Below are positions 47,433 to 58,930 of a stretch of DNA of 64,000 nucleotides, piece after piece; within the stretch, counting starts at the first letter, position 1; each line of letters begins with the position of its first letter. Location of the stretch: the NCBI RefSeq assembly GCF_905220415.1, contig NC_059556.1:1314501-1378500 (forward strand), read 5' to 3'. This DNA comes from Colias croceus. Taxonomy: Eukaryota; Arthropoda; Insecta; Lepidoptera; Pieridae. The notes beneath the pieces were generated by a model. It saw only the letters and a list, made by a program, of their open reading frames with translations, made no database searches and was not told the DNA's origin. A program made the translations under genes and the position numbers.

Positions 47433-47867
47433 TTAAAACAAATGAAAAAAAACAGGTTAATACGGAACCCTCGGTGTGCGAGTCCCACTCACATTTGACC
47501 GGTTTTTATTAAATAACTATATTCGTAAATAAATAATTTATTAAAATCTAATTTTTATTTGCATTTATCTGATAAAAAATCACCCAATACACTCTTAATT
47601 CCTTTTCTAAGCTGGTGGACGCGAACTGGTCCACAGGTGGACGCAAACTGGAATTTTTGGACGCGAACTGGGTAAAACGCCTAATTCTGCTATTTGTCTA
47701 GATAAATAAAAACCACATGATATTTCCAAGACAATTGAAAGTAAATCTTAAAATAGACTATGTAATGAACACGTTACATAAATTTTGCGTTGAAATTTGT
47801 TCTGGAACATTTTTATTTTCTCCTTCAAACTTTCCAACTGCACTAAGTGGACGCGAACTGGCGCAAT

Positions 47868-49020
47868 TACATTCAAAATGGCTTATCCGGAAAAAAATCC
47901 ATTGAATTAGATGAATTCGTATACGATCGTAGATAGGTAGGTAACCGAAAAATGAAATTGACAAAAAGAATTGGACCATCGGGGGGTCCTAGCTTCGAAC
48001 CCAGGTGGTCAGATAATAATATTCTAGATTGATTAGATAACAAACTCTGTTTATAGCATTGAGATATACATAATACATATGGAGACGACACCGCCTACAT
48101 CACTTATGTTCCGCTCACCATAAGCCATATGGCTTAACTGCACGCTCATTTTATATTTGTTTTAAAGTGAAACGCATCAAATATGTATGCCTTCGTGTTC
48201 GTGTGTGTTACGATATTGCACAAATAATACGGAAAAGTGCAAAGGAATAACTTGCATCGGTAAGTACCTAACTAGATAATAATTTTTAAAACTTGCAAAA
48301 AAATGGCGCACAGATTTTGTTCGTGGTGTCTTCTCCATACGTAGTAATATTATCTCAATGGTTTATAGACGTATAAATAACCAAAAAAAGAATCGTAACA
48401 ATAAATTAAAACTACCTAGGTATTTTGTACCTTCACAATGAAGACACTGTTTAAAAATGAAATTATAGTTTTTAACACAAATACACCTCATTAACACATT
48501 TAAATTATTTATTTAATATGTATCACTATGTATTTACATTTTATAATCATTTATTTATGTACATACAATTGTGATTACAATACCTATTTACTAAACTTTC
48601 TTCACTCATAATAACACCATCTAAGATTGAGCTAAATATCGGATTACAAATAAATCAATGTGTGCACTAAATTTTATCAAAACGCATGCACTCGTTTCTT
48701 TATAATAATATGTAATTGACTAGTTGTGTCGCTTGGTTACATCCGCGGGTAAAATCGTATTTCTATAACTTATGAGTTATTCCAATTCATAAGCTACCGG
48801 CACTGCATCTTACATCACTATTCACTGCTCAGTATACATAACATCATTAAAATCCGTTCAGTTGTTTTCCTAACAAACATGTGTAAAAAACATTGTTTAA
48901 AGCATAATGCCAAATATAAAATAATCGATATTTTTATTTCTTTGTTCCCAATCACGCAACTGTCAAAAATCAATCTATGTACTATTTACTAATCTATACT
49001 AATACCATGTCCATGCTAAT
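47868..49020. other. intergenic DNA
   Basis: CTAGCTTCGAACCCAGGTGG at about 47988-48007 is B-box-like on the minus strand and may be a SINE remnant. Otherwise nothing recognised. Confidence 0.35.
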
Positions 49021-49039
49021 ACTAGCTTTCCACCCCTCA

Positions 49040-49097
49040 GCTTCGCCCGCGCAATCAAAGAAAAACGCGGGTTTTTCTTTGATTGCGCGGGCGAAGC
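49040..49097. repeat. perfect fold-back of a Helitron 3' end, 27-bp arms, 4-nt loop
   Basis: CTTCGCCCGCGCAATCAAAG and the rest of the arm are mirrored exactly around GCGG. Outside the arms, CTAG ends appear on both sides (49022-49025 and near 49111), as if two family C 3' ends were joined head-to-head. Confidence 0.9.
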
Positions 49098-49804
49098 CGC
49101 GGGCGGAAATCTAGTTAAATTATTATGTAGTGGCCGAATAGGTACCTACCTAGTGTTTTTAATTTTTACTCGAGTGCGCGAGTTCGTAAAGATTGCGTTT
49201 AGCGTTCTGAATAGAAATTAAAATATTATTAGTTATTGTTGCATTAGGTATACATAGTAAATAATTGTCATGAAAAAAAGTTCCTATACGCAATGTATCT
49301 ATCTATCTGCCCGTCTGTATGTAGATAATAGATATGCTTAGATCTTTAACCAAGCAAAGGATTTTGTTACGGTTATAATATTTTAATTTGAATAGATAGG
49401 TATTGGTCTCAAGAAAGTTTTCATAAGAACAAAAAAAAATATATCATCTTAATTAATCATTTGCATACAGTATTGAAAAATAATAATAGTTAAAAAAAAA
49501 ACTAAAAAACACGCTTTTTATAGAAAACCGAACTAAAAAATAGAAAAATTTATCAAATTCGTGTATTGTCATCGGTCCTCAATAAATCTACAAAGTTTTA
49601 ACGAAATCTGGCCGTTTAAAGTTGGTCAAAATCGCGCCCAAAGAAGTCGGTTACAAACATACAAACATACAGGTGAAGCTAATATAAAGCGTGTAAAAAA
49701 CATAAAAAAAACTCAAGTTTTGTTCTAAAGCTAGCTTTATGTGTGAAAACCTGCAAAGATTGTCACATTGTATTGTCGAAATTACGTAATGTTAGATTGA
49801 AATT

Positions 49805-49888
49805 TATCCAATAATGTAAGTACCTAAGTTAATACGTAGGTACATTATTGGATAATACCTAGGTCATTATATTTTATGACCTAGGTAT
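49805..49888. repeat. two adjacent stem-loops
   Basis: TATCCAATAATGTA (49805) pairs with TACATTATTGGATA (49841). The second, ATACCTAGGTCAT (49855) / ATGACCTAGGTAT (49876), starts at the base after the first ends. Confidence 0.8.
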
Positions 49889-50104
49889 TTGGAAAGTTTG
49901 TTTATAACTTTTTAGTTTAAAGTCTCATACAAAAACTCTTCTATAAAAATATTATTTATCTAAACTATATTATTAACTAACTTATTATCGACTTCCCATA
50001 TTTTTAGAAAAAAATCTTTTTTTATTTAGTGTTCAAGTGTGGCTGCTTCAAGGCTAGTCTATATAAATGTGTCAAAAATAATCCTCATTCAATACAAATA
50101 GAAA

Positions 50105-50292
50105 TCTACACTAATATTATAAAGAGGAAAACTCTGCTTTTTGTTTGTTTGATTGTAATGAATAGGCTCATTAAACTACTAGACCGATTTTGATGAAATT
50201 TGGCACAGACAATCTTTAGACCCTGAGAAAGAACATAGGCTACTTTTTATTGCGAAATATGTACCACGGTCGAAGCTGGGGCGGACCGCTAG
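50105..50292 (+). mobile_element. Helitron-like family D copy 3
   Basis: TCTACACTAATATTATAAAG ... GGGCGGACCGCTAG. Confidence 0.75.
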
Positions 50293-51396
50293 TATTTAAA
50301 TATAACGACACAGTTGTCAGTTGTCACATGTATAACTAATTTATTCTCGTTTTCTAGACGGTGAAAATCCTAGGAGAAAGGTGAAAACATAAACAAAACA
50401 TTTCTTTTTCTACGGCTAGTTAAGTGAACTGTTCCATATAAAATGTTAATAAGCATTTGCAGGATAAAAGTGAAGTGTCTCCGGTTCGCTGGTTCGGTGT
50501 CAAGGCTGCGCGCAGCGAACATAGGCATAGGCGCTTGGCGTGCGGCCTATGCGTTATCTTTTATGGTGGGTACAGACTGGTGAAATGTAACATGCAATGT
50601 ATCATGCAATGAAAGAATTCACCCTACACATTGCTGCAATGTATCATGAAAGGTAACACACTTTGTAACTATTTCTCATACTTTGGACGTCTTGCGCGCG
50701 CGAAATGTGCATTACACGCGCATGCTACGAGCATTACAAGCCGCGCGCGGAGCGATTTGTCGGTTTTTCGAACGAACACAAAGGGGCAAGGAACACGAAT
50801 ACGGGAGGTTCGTAGTGAATGCGCGTTAAGAGGGCCCTTCCCAGCGGCACTATTTTCAACGCGAGCGTGATCGAAAAGCTTGTTGTTTCATCCAGCGCAA
50901 TGTCAGATAAAGAGGTAATGCGAAAAGACAGAGAAAGAGCGCCTAAGCGCTAGGTTAGCATTCGCCATTCGGTAACTTACGCCGCGGCCGGTCACTCGCA
51001 CTCGATTCATTCATGAAAATGATCCGTCGATCGTGAGTAAACAGTAAAACGAGACTCAATAGATATATCTATTATATTTTTCTATCGGTCGCGCGGGACC
51101 GGTTGTTTGGGCGCTTAGTGGATATCGTACGACGCGCTTTATTATAATATACTTATTTAGCTATCTATATTTTCGTAGGTAGGTATATTAATTACTCTGA
51201 AATGCTGGAGCTTATCAACATAATTTGTTTTTATTTATTTTTAGCACTGGAGGTACTTACTTACCGTACGTGAGCTATTTTTACAACACGGAAAATATTC
51301 ATACCATACATTACCTTTTTCGTTTTTTATGCAAGTAGGTACCTATCTCATGAACGAACAAAAAAATTCAGACAGATTTTCGAAAAATATTTGTAA

Positions 51397-51505
51397 CTAG
51401 CGGTCCGCCCCGGCTTCGCCCGTGGTACATATTTCGCAATAAAAGGTAGCCTATGTTCTTTCTCAGGGTCTAAAGATTGTCTGTGCCAAATTTCATCAAT
51501 CATCA
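51397..51505 (-). mobile_element. Helitron-like family D fragment
   Basis: CTAGCGGTCCGCCCCGGCTT ... CTGTGCCAAATTTCATCAA; 5' part missing. Confidence 0.65.
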
Positions 51506-52606
51506 ATCAATTAGGCAGGCAATAAATAAAAATATAATATACTTATCCTACAGATATCTTACAGGTAACAAACAACCTACGTGTATACTATACTCATACA
51601 GGTCAATTTTAGTACAGGTGAAGTCGTCCACCAGGATCCTCCAGCTGGATTCCCCAGGTTGGTCAAATAAAATAGTCTAAATACAATTGTGTAAGATATT
51701 TATTATTCTAGGACTATAAATAAAACCCTTTGTACTAGTTGTCAAGATGATTCCGATTTCCTTCAAACACCAGACTGAAAGAGGGTTTTGAAAATTTTGC
51801 AAAATACATTTATATATTATTATATAAATGCTTTACACTTTGCTTTCCGCCTTACCTAAGCCGTGATACATCATTACTGTCAATGTTTTCTTTGTTTTCA
51901 TTTAAAAACCTGGAAAATAAAATAAATTTTAATACCTATGTACCGTGACGTCACAATTTTGTGCGATTTGTACAAAACCTTGACTCCACAGTCCACACAA
52001 GCCCCCACTTTACAAACATTACAAACATTAGTGCGCTATATGCTATATCCTCGTGGCTCGTACCCACGGCCACATAGGTACAGCAATTTTATATATAAGT
52101 ACGAACAATTATTTTAAAAACGAAAAGGACTCACATTTACGAAAAAACCTAATATGAACCTTTTTAAGATCAACCTTGCAACGGTGTAATAATAATCTGC
52201 TCTAATGTGTAGGTAGGTTTGTGATATGAATCACAAAACTCATGAATGTACGTACTCAATAATACTTATACCTATATATAGGTAGTTTGATCTAACGTAA
52301 TAAAGTAATAGTGCAATCTTCGGTCATTTTCTGTGAATATATATGTACCTACCTTCCTAATACTGTTACAATATGATGTTATACGGCATGAAAAGAAAAT
52401 AATAGAAACCTAATTAGTCCGTTAGATAGATAAAAAAAAATTCTTTTGTGTATAAACCAAATATATATATATACATGTTTATATTGTAAAACTAAGATAG
52501 ATTTTATATAAATTAATGTCTTGCGTCCTGTTTGCAACAATCTACAATAGAAAATTACCTGCGTGGATAGGTACTAAGAGTAGGTACCTAAATAATAAAT
52601 ACTCAC

Positions 52607-52706
52607 GCTTGTTTATTCTTTTGTTTTGTGGGTCCACATTTTTTCCTTCGAGCCGAGAGACGTAAACGCTTTTTATTACCTTTTCGGTAATTTGGCTGAG
52701 TGTTAT
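52607..52706 (-). CDS. putative isolated internal exon, function unknown
   Basis: On the minus strand a 100-nt segment has a good acceptor (TACTGATTTTTACAG) and a consensus donor (AAGC|GTGAGT). It is open in two frames. One gives a very basic peptide with KGNKKRLRLSARRKKCGP and KQKNK (phase 1 in, phase 2 out). The other gives SQITEKVIKSVYVSRLEGKN. The sequence is more complex than the surrounding AT-rich DNA. A basic C-terminal tail of a secreted growth factor is one idea, but I cannot assign a family, and no partner exon was found. Confidence 0.3.
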
Positions 52707-52987
52707 CTGTAAAAATCAGTAGATAAGTAGGTATGTTAGGTAACAGATCTATTGTTGTTTGAAAAATGTGTCTGTTGAAGATGATGAACAGATAGAAGGC
52801 AAGCTAATAGGTATATAACTATCTAATGTATGCAACTGTTTAAGTACCTAGTTGGTATATTTATATTTCGCTATGTCCCTACTTGGGTCTTGTATAATTA
52901 TGTGAAAAATCGACTTACCCATTTTTCAAAACGATGTCTCGTTTTTCATAAATCAAGTCTATATAGGTACGTATACATATATTATAC

Positions 52988-53113
52988 AAGCAGTCTGTCC
53001 TGGCTTCGCCCGTGGTACATATTTACGTTTTATCCATATAAGAACCATCCTCGTTCTTCAAGGAATATAATAAAAAAAGAATTGCCGTGACAACGCAAAA
53101 CGGGTTTCATTTT
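52988..53113 (-). mobile_element. Helitron-like family D fragment
   Basis: GGCTTCGCCCGTGGTACATA ... CAACGCAAAACGGGTTTCAT, the inverse of the unit at 53519. Confidence 0.65.
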
Positions 53114-53123
53114 TTTTATAATA

Positions 53124-53517
53124 CTAGCGACCCGCCCCGGCAATTCGCACGGGTGCAATGGCGGCCGGCCGCGGGTACCGCCGCAAACGCTACGTCCCGC
53201 AATTTTTAAATCTGTAATATCTTCGAAAATATTCAATTAAATCATACGGTGTAAATGGCCATATAATGGATATATTAAATGAACAATGTATTCAAGGTAT
53301 TTAATTGGTTAAGGATTAATGCTGTATTGATTAAAATCGCTTCGAAAATTAGCCATTATTTGTCGTAAAAAGTAAATGACAAAAAAAAGTAATTGTGCGT
53401 TATCCATAACTCCATAAGAGATAGACATATACCATCACGGACTTTTCTGTAGACCTTTTCAATGTGTACAATACTTTTTACAATTTTATAATATGTATTA
53501 GGTGGTATTAGTATAGA
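53124..53517 (-). mobile_element. Helitron-like element, another family
   Basis: CTAGCGACCCGCCCCGGC at one end and GGTGGTATTAGTATAGA at the other; 394 bp on the minus strand, TC ... CTAG architecture. The body is unlike A-D. Confidence 0.55.
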
Positions 53518-53518
53518 T

Positions 53519-54364
53519 AAAAATGAAACCCGTTTCGCGTTGTCACGGCATCACGCGTGAACGGGTGGACCAATTTCGATAATTCTTTTTTTATTATATT
53601 CCTTGAAGTACGAAGATGGTTCTTATGTAGAGAAAACGTAAATATGTACCACGGGCGAAGCCGGGGCGGACCGATAGTAGGTAATAAATTATCTCGTCGT
53701 CTATTTCCTTATCATAAGAAAATCGGTGTCCGTATTCACTAGTGCCAGGTTCGTTTCACAATATAAATCAATTATCCTTTCGCAAGCAAAATCAGTGTCC
53801 GGTGTGAAAAATAAAATCGTTCGTAGTAAGTAAAACAGAATGCACTAAAAATAATATGCAACTGCACAATTTACTAGGTACGTATCACAGTTGACAGATA
53901 TATACTACGTACAACGCATATTGTGCAGTAGTTCCCGAGATTAGCGCGTTCAAATAAAAAAACAAACAAACTCTTCAGTTTTATAATATTAGTATAAATA
54001 AAAATGAAACCCGTTTCGCGTTGTCACGGCATCACGCGTGAACGGGTGGACCAATTTCGATAATTCTTTTTTTATTATATTCCTTGAAGTACGAGGATGG
54101 TTCTTATGTAGAGAAAACGTAAATATGTACCAAGGGCGAAGCCGGGGCGGACCGCTAGTAGGTAATAAATTATCTCGTCGTCTATTTCCTTATCATAAGA
54201 AAATCGGTGTCCGTATTCACTAGTGCCAGGTTCGTTTCACAATATAAATCAATTATCCTTTCGCAAGCAAAATCAGTGTCCGGTGTGAAAAATAAAATCG
54301 TTCGTAGTAAGTAAAACAGAATTCACTAAAAATAACATGCAACTGCACAATTTACTAGGTACGT
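53519..54364. repeat. direct duplication of a 365-bp segment, period 481 bp
   Basis: 53519-53883 and 54000-54364 are almost identical (ACCCGTTTCGCGTTGTCACG ... AACTGCACAATTTACTAGGT). They start inside a family D Helitron copy and extend well past its CTAG into flanking DNA, so this is a segmental duplication and not two transpositions. Between them lies a fragment of family A (53927-53995). Confidence 0.85.
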
Positions 54365-54427
54365 AAATTGTGCAGTTGCATGTTATTTTTAGTGAATTGT
54401 GTTTTACTTACTACGAACGATTTTATT
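54291..54427. repeat. long fold-back, 65-bp arms, 7-nt loop
   Basis: The last 65 bp of the second direct copy are repeated in reverse right after TAGGTAC, with one mismatch (ACAGAATTC versus ACACAATTC). It forms an inverted third partial copy. Confidence 0.9.
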
Positions 54428-55062
54428 CAACAAACTCAATACCTACTAACAATTCCCGAGGAACGAGCCGAACGCCTTTCAACTCCTGCGTCTCACCCTG
54501 CACGGCTCGTCCCCCGCATACTTCTTACCGTCACGCAACAAGCAGTTGAGAGCGCGATAACATTGAATGATAAATAGTGTGCGGAAATTTTATAAAACTT
54601 GTTTCAAGAAATACGTGATTATTAGTAAACCTTACAAGTTTGTTACAAAAATGTTTGACATTTAGAATCTCCATTACATTTGCAAGGTTTAAAACCAAAT
54701 ATTTTTTTTACTGGTATAATTAATAAGTACAATAAAAACGCCTGAAATTCAGATAAAATTCGTGCAAAAAGCAGATTTTTGGAGACTTATACTGCATTTG
54801 TTTTTCCAAATTTTGAGTTCGCGTTTTATTAGAAACCTAGGTATAGTTCAGAGGATACCATTTAGTTAAAAAAAATTCAAAGAAAGATCCTATACAACGC
54901 CATAATCACGTACAAGCGTTTGTATGGAGAGATGCACGGGTTGACCGCTCTTAAGAGCGCGCTATGCGTCCACGCTTGCAGCGAACATGCAATGAAAGGC
55001 AGAATGTTACATTTCATGTTACGTTTCACCAGTCTGTACCCACCTTTAGGGTCGTTTTAGAG

Positions 55063-55217
55063 CTAGCGCGCACGAGCAACTTTGTCTCCGCAACTATTTT
55101 GTCTCTCCCACCCATGGGCTATTATGAAAGTGCGCGCACGTAGCGACGCGGACGCAACGCCCCATACGATGGGAGAGACAAAATAGTTGCGGAGACAAAG
55201 TTGCTCGTGCGCGCTAG
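55063..55217. mobile_element. TIR MITE family G copy 2
   Basis: CTAGCGCGCACGAGCAACTT ... inverse at right, ending GCGCGCTAG. Interior inverted relative to copy 1 at 17591. Confidence 0.8.
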
Positions 55218-55711
55218 ATTAGAGATCTAATTGAGGGATCTAACTATCTTAAGTATTGTGTGATTAGAAATAATTAGGTATTTAAAAAATGCTCTAATCC
55301 TTTTTTGATGGGGATTCTAACCCAATCTTTCGTGCTAATGTTAAGAAAACTATACCTATGATTGTTTAATTTTTAATTTTATTCTTTATGACACAAATAA
55401 TAAACTTCTACCAAATTTTATTCTTTGCTGTACATATTACAATAATTGTAGCTAAATAATAAAGTTTTGATGAGAAATAAGTGCAAATTATTTATTTTCA
55501 TCTAATTTGTAGGCTTCTAAGTTCCTAAAATTACAATATTATGATTTCATCGATCTGAGCTGATGATGGCGGTTGGAGCCGAAGGTAAGAAAGAATCTTC
55601 AATCTACAGCCTGGGATGCGTAGACCGTATTAATAAACCACACGAATCGTTAGTTTCATTTTCACATAATCTGTTCATTTAAATTGCTGAAAAGTGTGCT
55701 CATAAGTAATA

Positions 55712-56245
55712 CAGTCGAGTCTCGTTAATTCAAACCTGCGATAATTCGAACCTCTCTATAATTCAAAGTTATCACGAGGTCCCTACAAAATCTCTTTATA
55801 TTTCGAACTAAATCCATACATTTTTGTGCACTTGGTAATTCGAATGAAAATACCATTGCTATATAACAAAACGACGCGTTAATTCGAACTCATCGGCGTC
55901 CAACACTCTACAATTCAAAGTTGCAGAGAGAAAGAGGCGGAAAAATTGTACGCAGGTAGTCAGGTAGGTACATTTTGTGACAAGTTCAAACTTGTTCAAT
56001 GAGCCGTTGTTTTTGTTATGATTAGTTTGACTTTACACTTCTAACAAATTGGTATGTTTAGTTATCATACAGTTACTGTAGAATAGCATTTAATAAATAA
56101 AATAATTGATTTACAATTAATATTTAATAATTCGAAGTTTTATTTATTTCCTCTCACAAATTTCGAACCATTTGATATTTCAAACTCTTGATAATTCGTA
56201 ATATTTTGAGAGTCCCTCGAGTTTCGAATTAACGAGAGTCGACTG
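55712..56245. mobile_element. Tigger/pogo-type MITE, 534 bp
   Basis: CAGTCGAGTCTCGTTAATTC at the left; GAATTAACGAGAGTCGACTG at the right; TA duplicated on both sides (55710-55711, 56246-56247). The interior is rich in TTCGAA-type motifs and has no coding capacity. Confidence 0.88.
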
Positions 56246-56606
56246 TAGTTTAAAAAAAAAATATTTCTTATTTTGTTTAATAATATATTACGATTTATGA
56301 AAAAAATAAAAAAGATATTTGTTTTGGTTTTTCATAATATTATCTAACACATAAAAAAATAAAGGTAGGTGGAGCCATATTATTATGAAACTATGCATGG
56401 TAGCAAGACTACCTACTCAAAATTATAAGTGAACCAATTTTGGATGAATTGTTATTTCTATTTATTACAATTAGTATTATGTTCTTTTGCATATTAAGAA
56501 ATATTAAACAAAATTCTACATAATATACAGTTTGCATTTTGTAATGAGTATACCTAAGTGCAAGATAAGTGCATATAAACGTCTTACACACACAATTTTA
56601 TTAGTA

Positions 56607-56793
56607 TAGCTAATACTAATATTATAACTGTTTGTTTGTTTGAACGCGCTAATCTCAGGAACTACTGGTCAGATTTGAAAAATTATTTCGGTGTTAGATA
56701 GCCTATTTATCGAGGAAGGTTATAGGCTAAGCATCATCACGCTACGACCAACAGGAGTGGAGCCACGGGGGTGAAACCGCACAGCGCAGCTAG
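56607..56793 (+). mobile_element. Helitron-like family A copy 13
   Basis: TAATACTAATATTATAACTG ... GCACAGCGCAGCTAG. Confidence 0.75.
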
Positions 56794-56799
56794 TATTGA

Positions 56800-57799
56800 A
56801 TATTTTTATCTTTTTGAGTTTCTTTAAAATGTGAAGAAAGCATCAAAAGATTAAAATTTAATGAAATAATGTTTACATACCTATGAGAAATAATTGTAGA
56901 TTATATTTGATTATGTAGGTATGATAAGCTGTTATGATTCAGTTGACAGTCATCGGGGAAGTACTAGGAAGCTATTGTTGGTTATTTATAAATTATAAAA
57001 ATAAATAAACTAACGCAACGTAAACAATCCGTAAGTATAATGGTAAGTGCATATTAAATTGCGCTAGCGGGTGTGTGTTCGATTCCCGTTGTTTGAAAAA
57101 AGAATTAGGATTTCAGACATAAATATTGATAGTAGTTACCAAATCTAATAAAACACACGTCACAAATTATAATTTAATAGATATATAAATAATTCAATGG
57201 ATGGTATTATGCAACACAATAGCATTATCATTTACAAGTTACTAATATCAGTAATATGTATAGAACAATGTGCTGTTGACAGCGTTCTAGTAAATTGAGT
57301 GATAAAATTTTTAAATTGCTTGCTTATTTTATTTCAAGAAGAAATAGATACTTATTATTTTTTTATATACATATTATGATCACCTACACCGTTATCCGTC
57401 TGTCCCTATCTATCATTAAAACAGTGCAATGGATTTTTATATGCGGTTTTGGTTCTAGAGGGTTTTTTTTGGACAATTTTTGACATTCATCATGTGGTGG
57501 ATAATACAAACTAGGTAAGAAACTAGGTATCTAGGACTATCTAGAAGAGTCATCAGTCATCGTCATAGCACAGAAAAATGGCAAAGTAATCAAATCCATA
57601 GATATTGGAAGTGGATTCATAATTATTAATACCTAGTTATAATAATTATTAATTATAACATGACTCTAGTAGGTAACAATTGGTAACATAGTGACAGAAA
57701 ACAGTTTTTTTCGTATGTAATGTATTACTTAATAATAAAAAACCTGAATGGCATATAGAGATTATAATGTACTCAGCATTAGCACTACTTATTATCCGG
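56800..57799. other. intergenic AT-rich DNA
   Basis: A B-box-like GTGTTCGATTCCCG near 57070-57083 suggests a SINE or tRNA relic. No gene seen. Confidence 0.35.
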
Positions 57800-57975
57800 A
57801 TACGTGATTGAAGTGGCAAATATCCCTATCACCACCGCTGCATACTGCCAAGATGCGGCGCTGCGAAGGACGGAGAAACATCGTAAGGAAACTGACATCC
57901 AAGAGTCAAATGCGGCATACGACATCAGTCTGCTAAGCCGCACTTGGTCAGTGTGGAAGATTATCCTGCTGTAGG
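57800..57975 (+). mobile_element. probable retrotransposon remnant
   Basis: A GC-richer block GCATACTGCCAAGATGCGGC ... GACGGAGAAACATCGTAAGG ... TGCGGCATACGACATCAGTC resembles the 3' flank of a common lepidopteran retroelement. Recognition is by memory of motif wording only. Confidence 0.4.
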
Positions 57976-58304
57976 TACAAATGGATTACGACGCAAAATT
58001 TATTTGTGTTTTATCTACAAAGCCCATTATTTCAAATACCTATATACTTTCTTCTATCACATTGATAAGTGGAGTACAGTGATATGAATATGAAATACTT
58101 TGCCCTTTCTCTAAAACAGCATTCTATAGGGACACTCCACGCCATCTAGTGACACTTGTTCGAACAATTTGCATTTCAGAAACTAGTAACTCGTATCAAT
58201 ATAATAAAAACATTTTTTTTTATTATTTCGTAATTATTAATATGAGAAAAACTTAGTTTAGATTTTAGCCGCTGTAACTTTAAGATGGTTTAAAAAAATA
58301 AATT

Positions 58305-58930
58305 CATACTAATATTATAAATGCGAAAGTAACTCTGTCTGTCTGTCTGGGTACTCAATCACGCCTAAACTACTGAACCATTTTGCATGAAATTTGGTAT
58401 GGAGATATTTTGATACCCGAGAAAGGACTACCTTTAATTGAGTATTTGAATAAAAAAAAATTATTGATTTTTTTCATGTATTTTAAAACTTTATTATTAA
58501 TTATATTGATATTTAATGCAAAAAACTCAAAAAAAAAGGTTTTTCAATTAATTATAAGCAATTAAAAATTGATGAAATTTAAAGTAAAATCACGTGACTA
58601 TAAACGCGCCATGACTGGTCACCATAGATGTGACGTCAAAATGTTAAGTTGTATACGTTTTTGTATCAACTGCAATGTGTGAAAACTAGCATTATGACGT
58701 CACACGCGTCCGGGTGACGCTTCGGGAGTTGTCGGTGTGTTTTCGGTAAGTACTGGATTCAAAGACTAATTTTTATTTTGAAATAACTTTTGAATTATTG
58801 CAAAAAAAAATAAAAAAAATAGTTTTGTTATAAAACTAATATATAATCTTTCCATTTAGCACAAATTTTTTTTATTCAAATACTAAATTGCGAAATATGT
58901 ACCACGGGCGAAGCCGGGGCGGACCACTAG
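58305..58930 (+). mobile_element. Helitron-like C/D chimera split by a TIR element
   Basis: The left part (to 58440) is family C-like (ATGCGAAAGTAACTCTGTCT, GATACCCGAGAAAGGACTAC). The right part (58886-58930) is family D-like and ends GGACCACTAG. The interruption is the 445-bp element below. Confidence 0.7.
58441..58885. mobile_element. TIR element AGTATTTGAATAAAA inside the Helitron
   Basis: Ends AGTATTTGAATAAAAAAAA and TTTTTTTTATTCAAATACT are inverted. AATTG flanks both sides (58436-58440, 58886-58890). The interior has two TGACGTCA-type sites in opposite halves (near 58632 and 58697). Confidence 0.75.

Larger units (their letters stand above)
46094..47509 (+). mobile_element. GGGTTCCG ... 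GGAACCC interspersed repeat (middle shell)
   Basis: Begins GGGTTCCGAACCTCAAAAGG and TCACTTTGATATTATCCTGT; ends CGGAACCCTCGGTGTGCGAG and GACCGGTTTTTA, a repeat I know as common in Lepidoptera. It is split at a TTAA by the piggyBac-like element. Confidence 0.7.
45174..47867. mobile_element. DNA transposon with iterated TTCGCGTCCA motifs (outer shell of a nest)
   Basis: The 21-bp ends are inverted with one mismatch (ATTGCGCC-GTTCGCGTCC then AC). The core TTCGCGTCCA or its inverse recurs inside both termini: about 45202, 45573, 45613 and 45666 at the left, and about 47614, 47636 and 47657 at the right. No transposase is visible and target duplication is unclear. Two younger repeats lie inside. 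Confidence 0.75.
50565..55044. mobile_element. candidate 4.5-kb DNA element with 30-bp inverted ends
   Basis: GGTGGGTACAGACTGGTGAA (50565) continues to a 30-bp end that recurs inverted at 55015-55044 with one mismatch. TTA occurs next to both ends but offset by one base, so the target duplication is unsettled. The left part holds a CpG-rich, protein-free stretch (50690-51060). Most of the interior is other repeats. Alternatively these are two separate solo ends. Confidence 0.5.

Noticed and set aside
50899..50913. ATG with five codons before a GTAATG donor-like site, possible tiny first coding exon
   Set aside because: Weak donor, no partner exon, and it lies inside a candidate transposon.
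57049..57090. tRNA-like B box GTGTTCGATTCCCG
   Set aside because: No cloverleaf can be drawn; at most a SINE relic.
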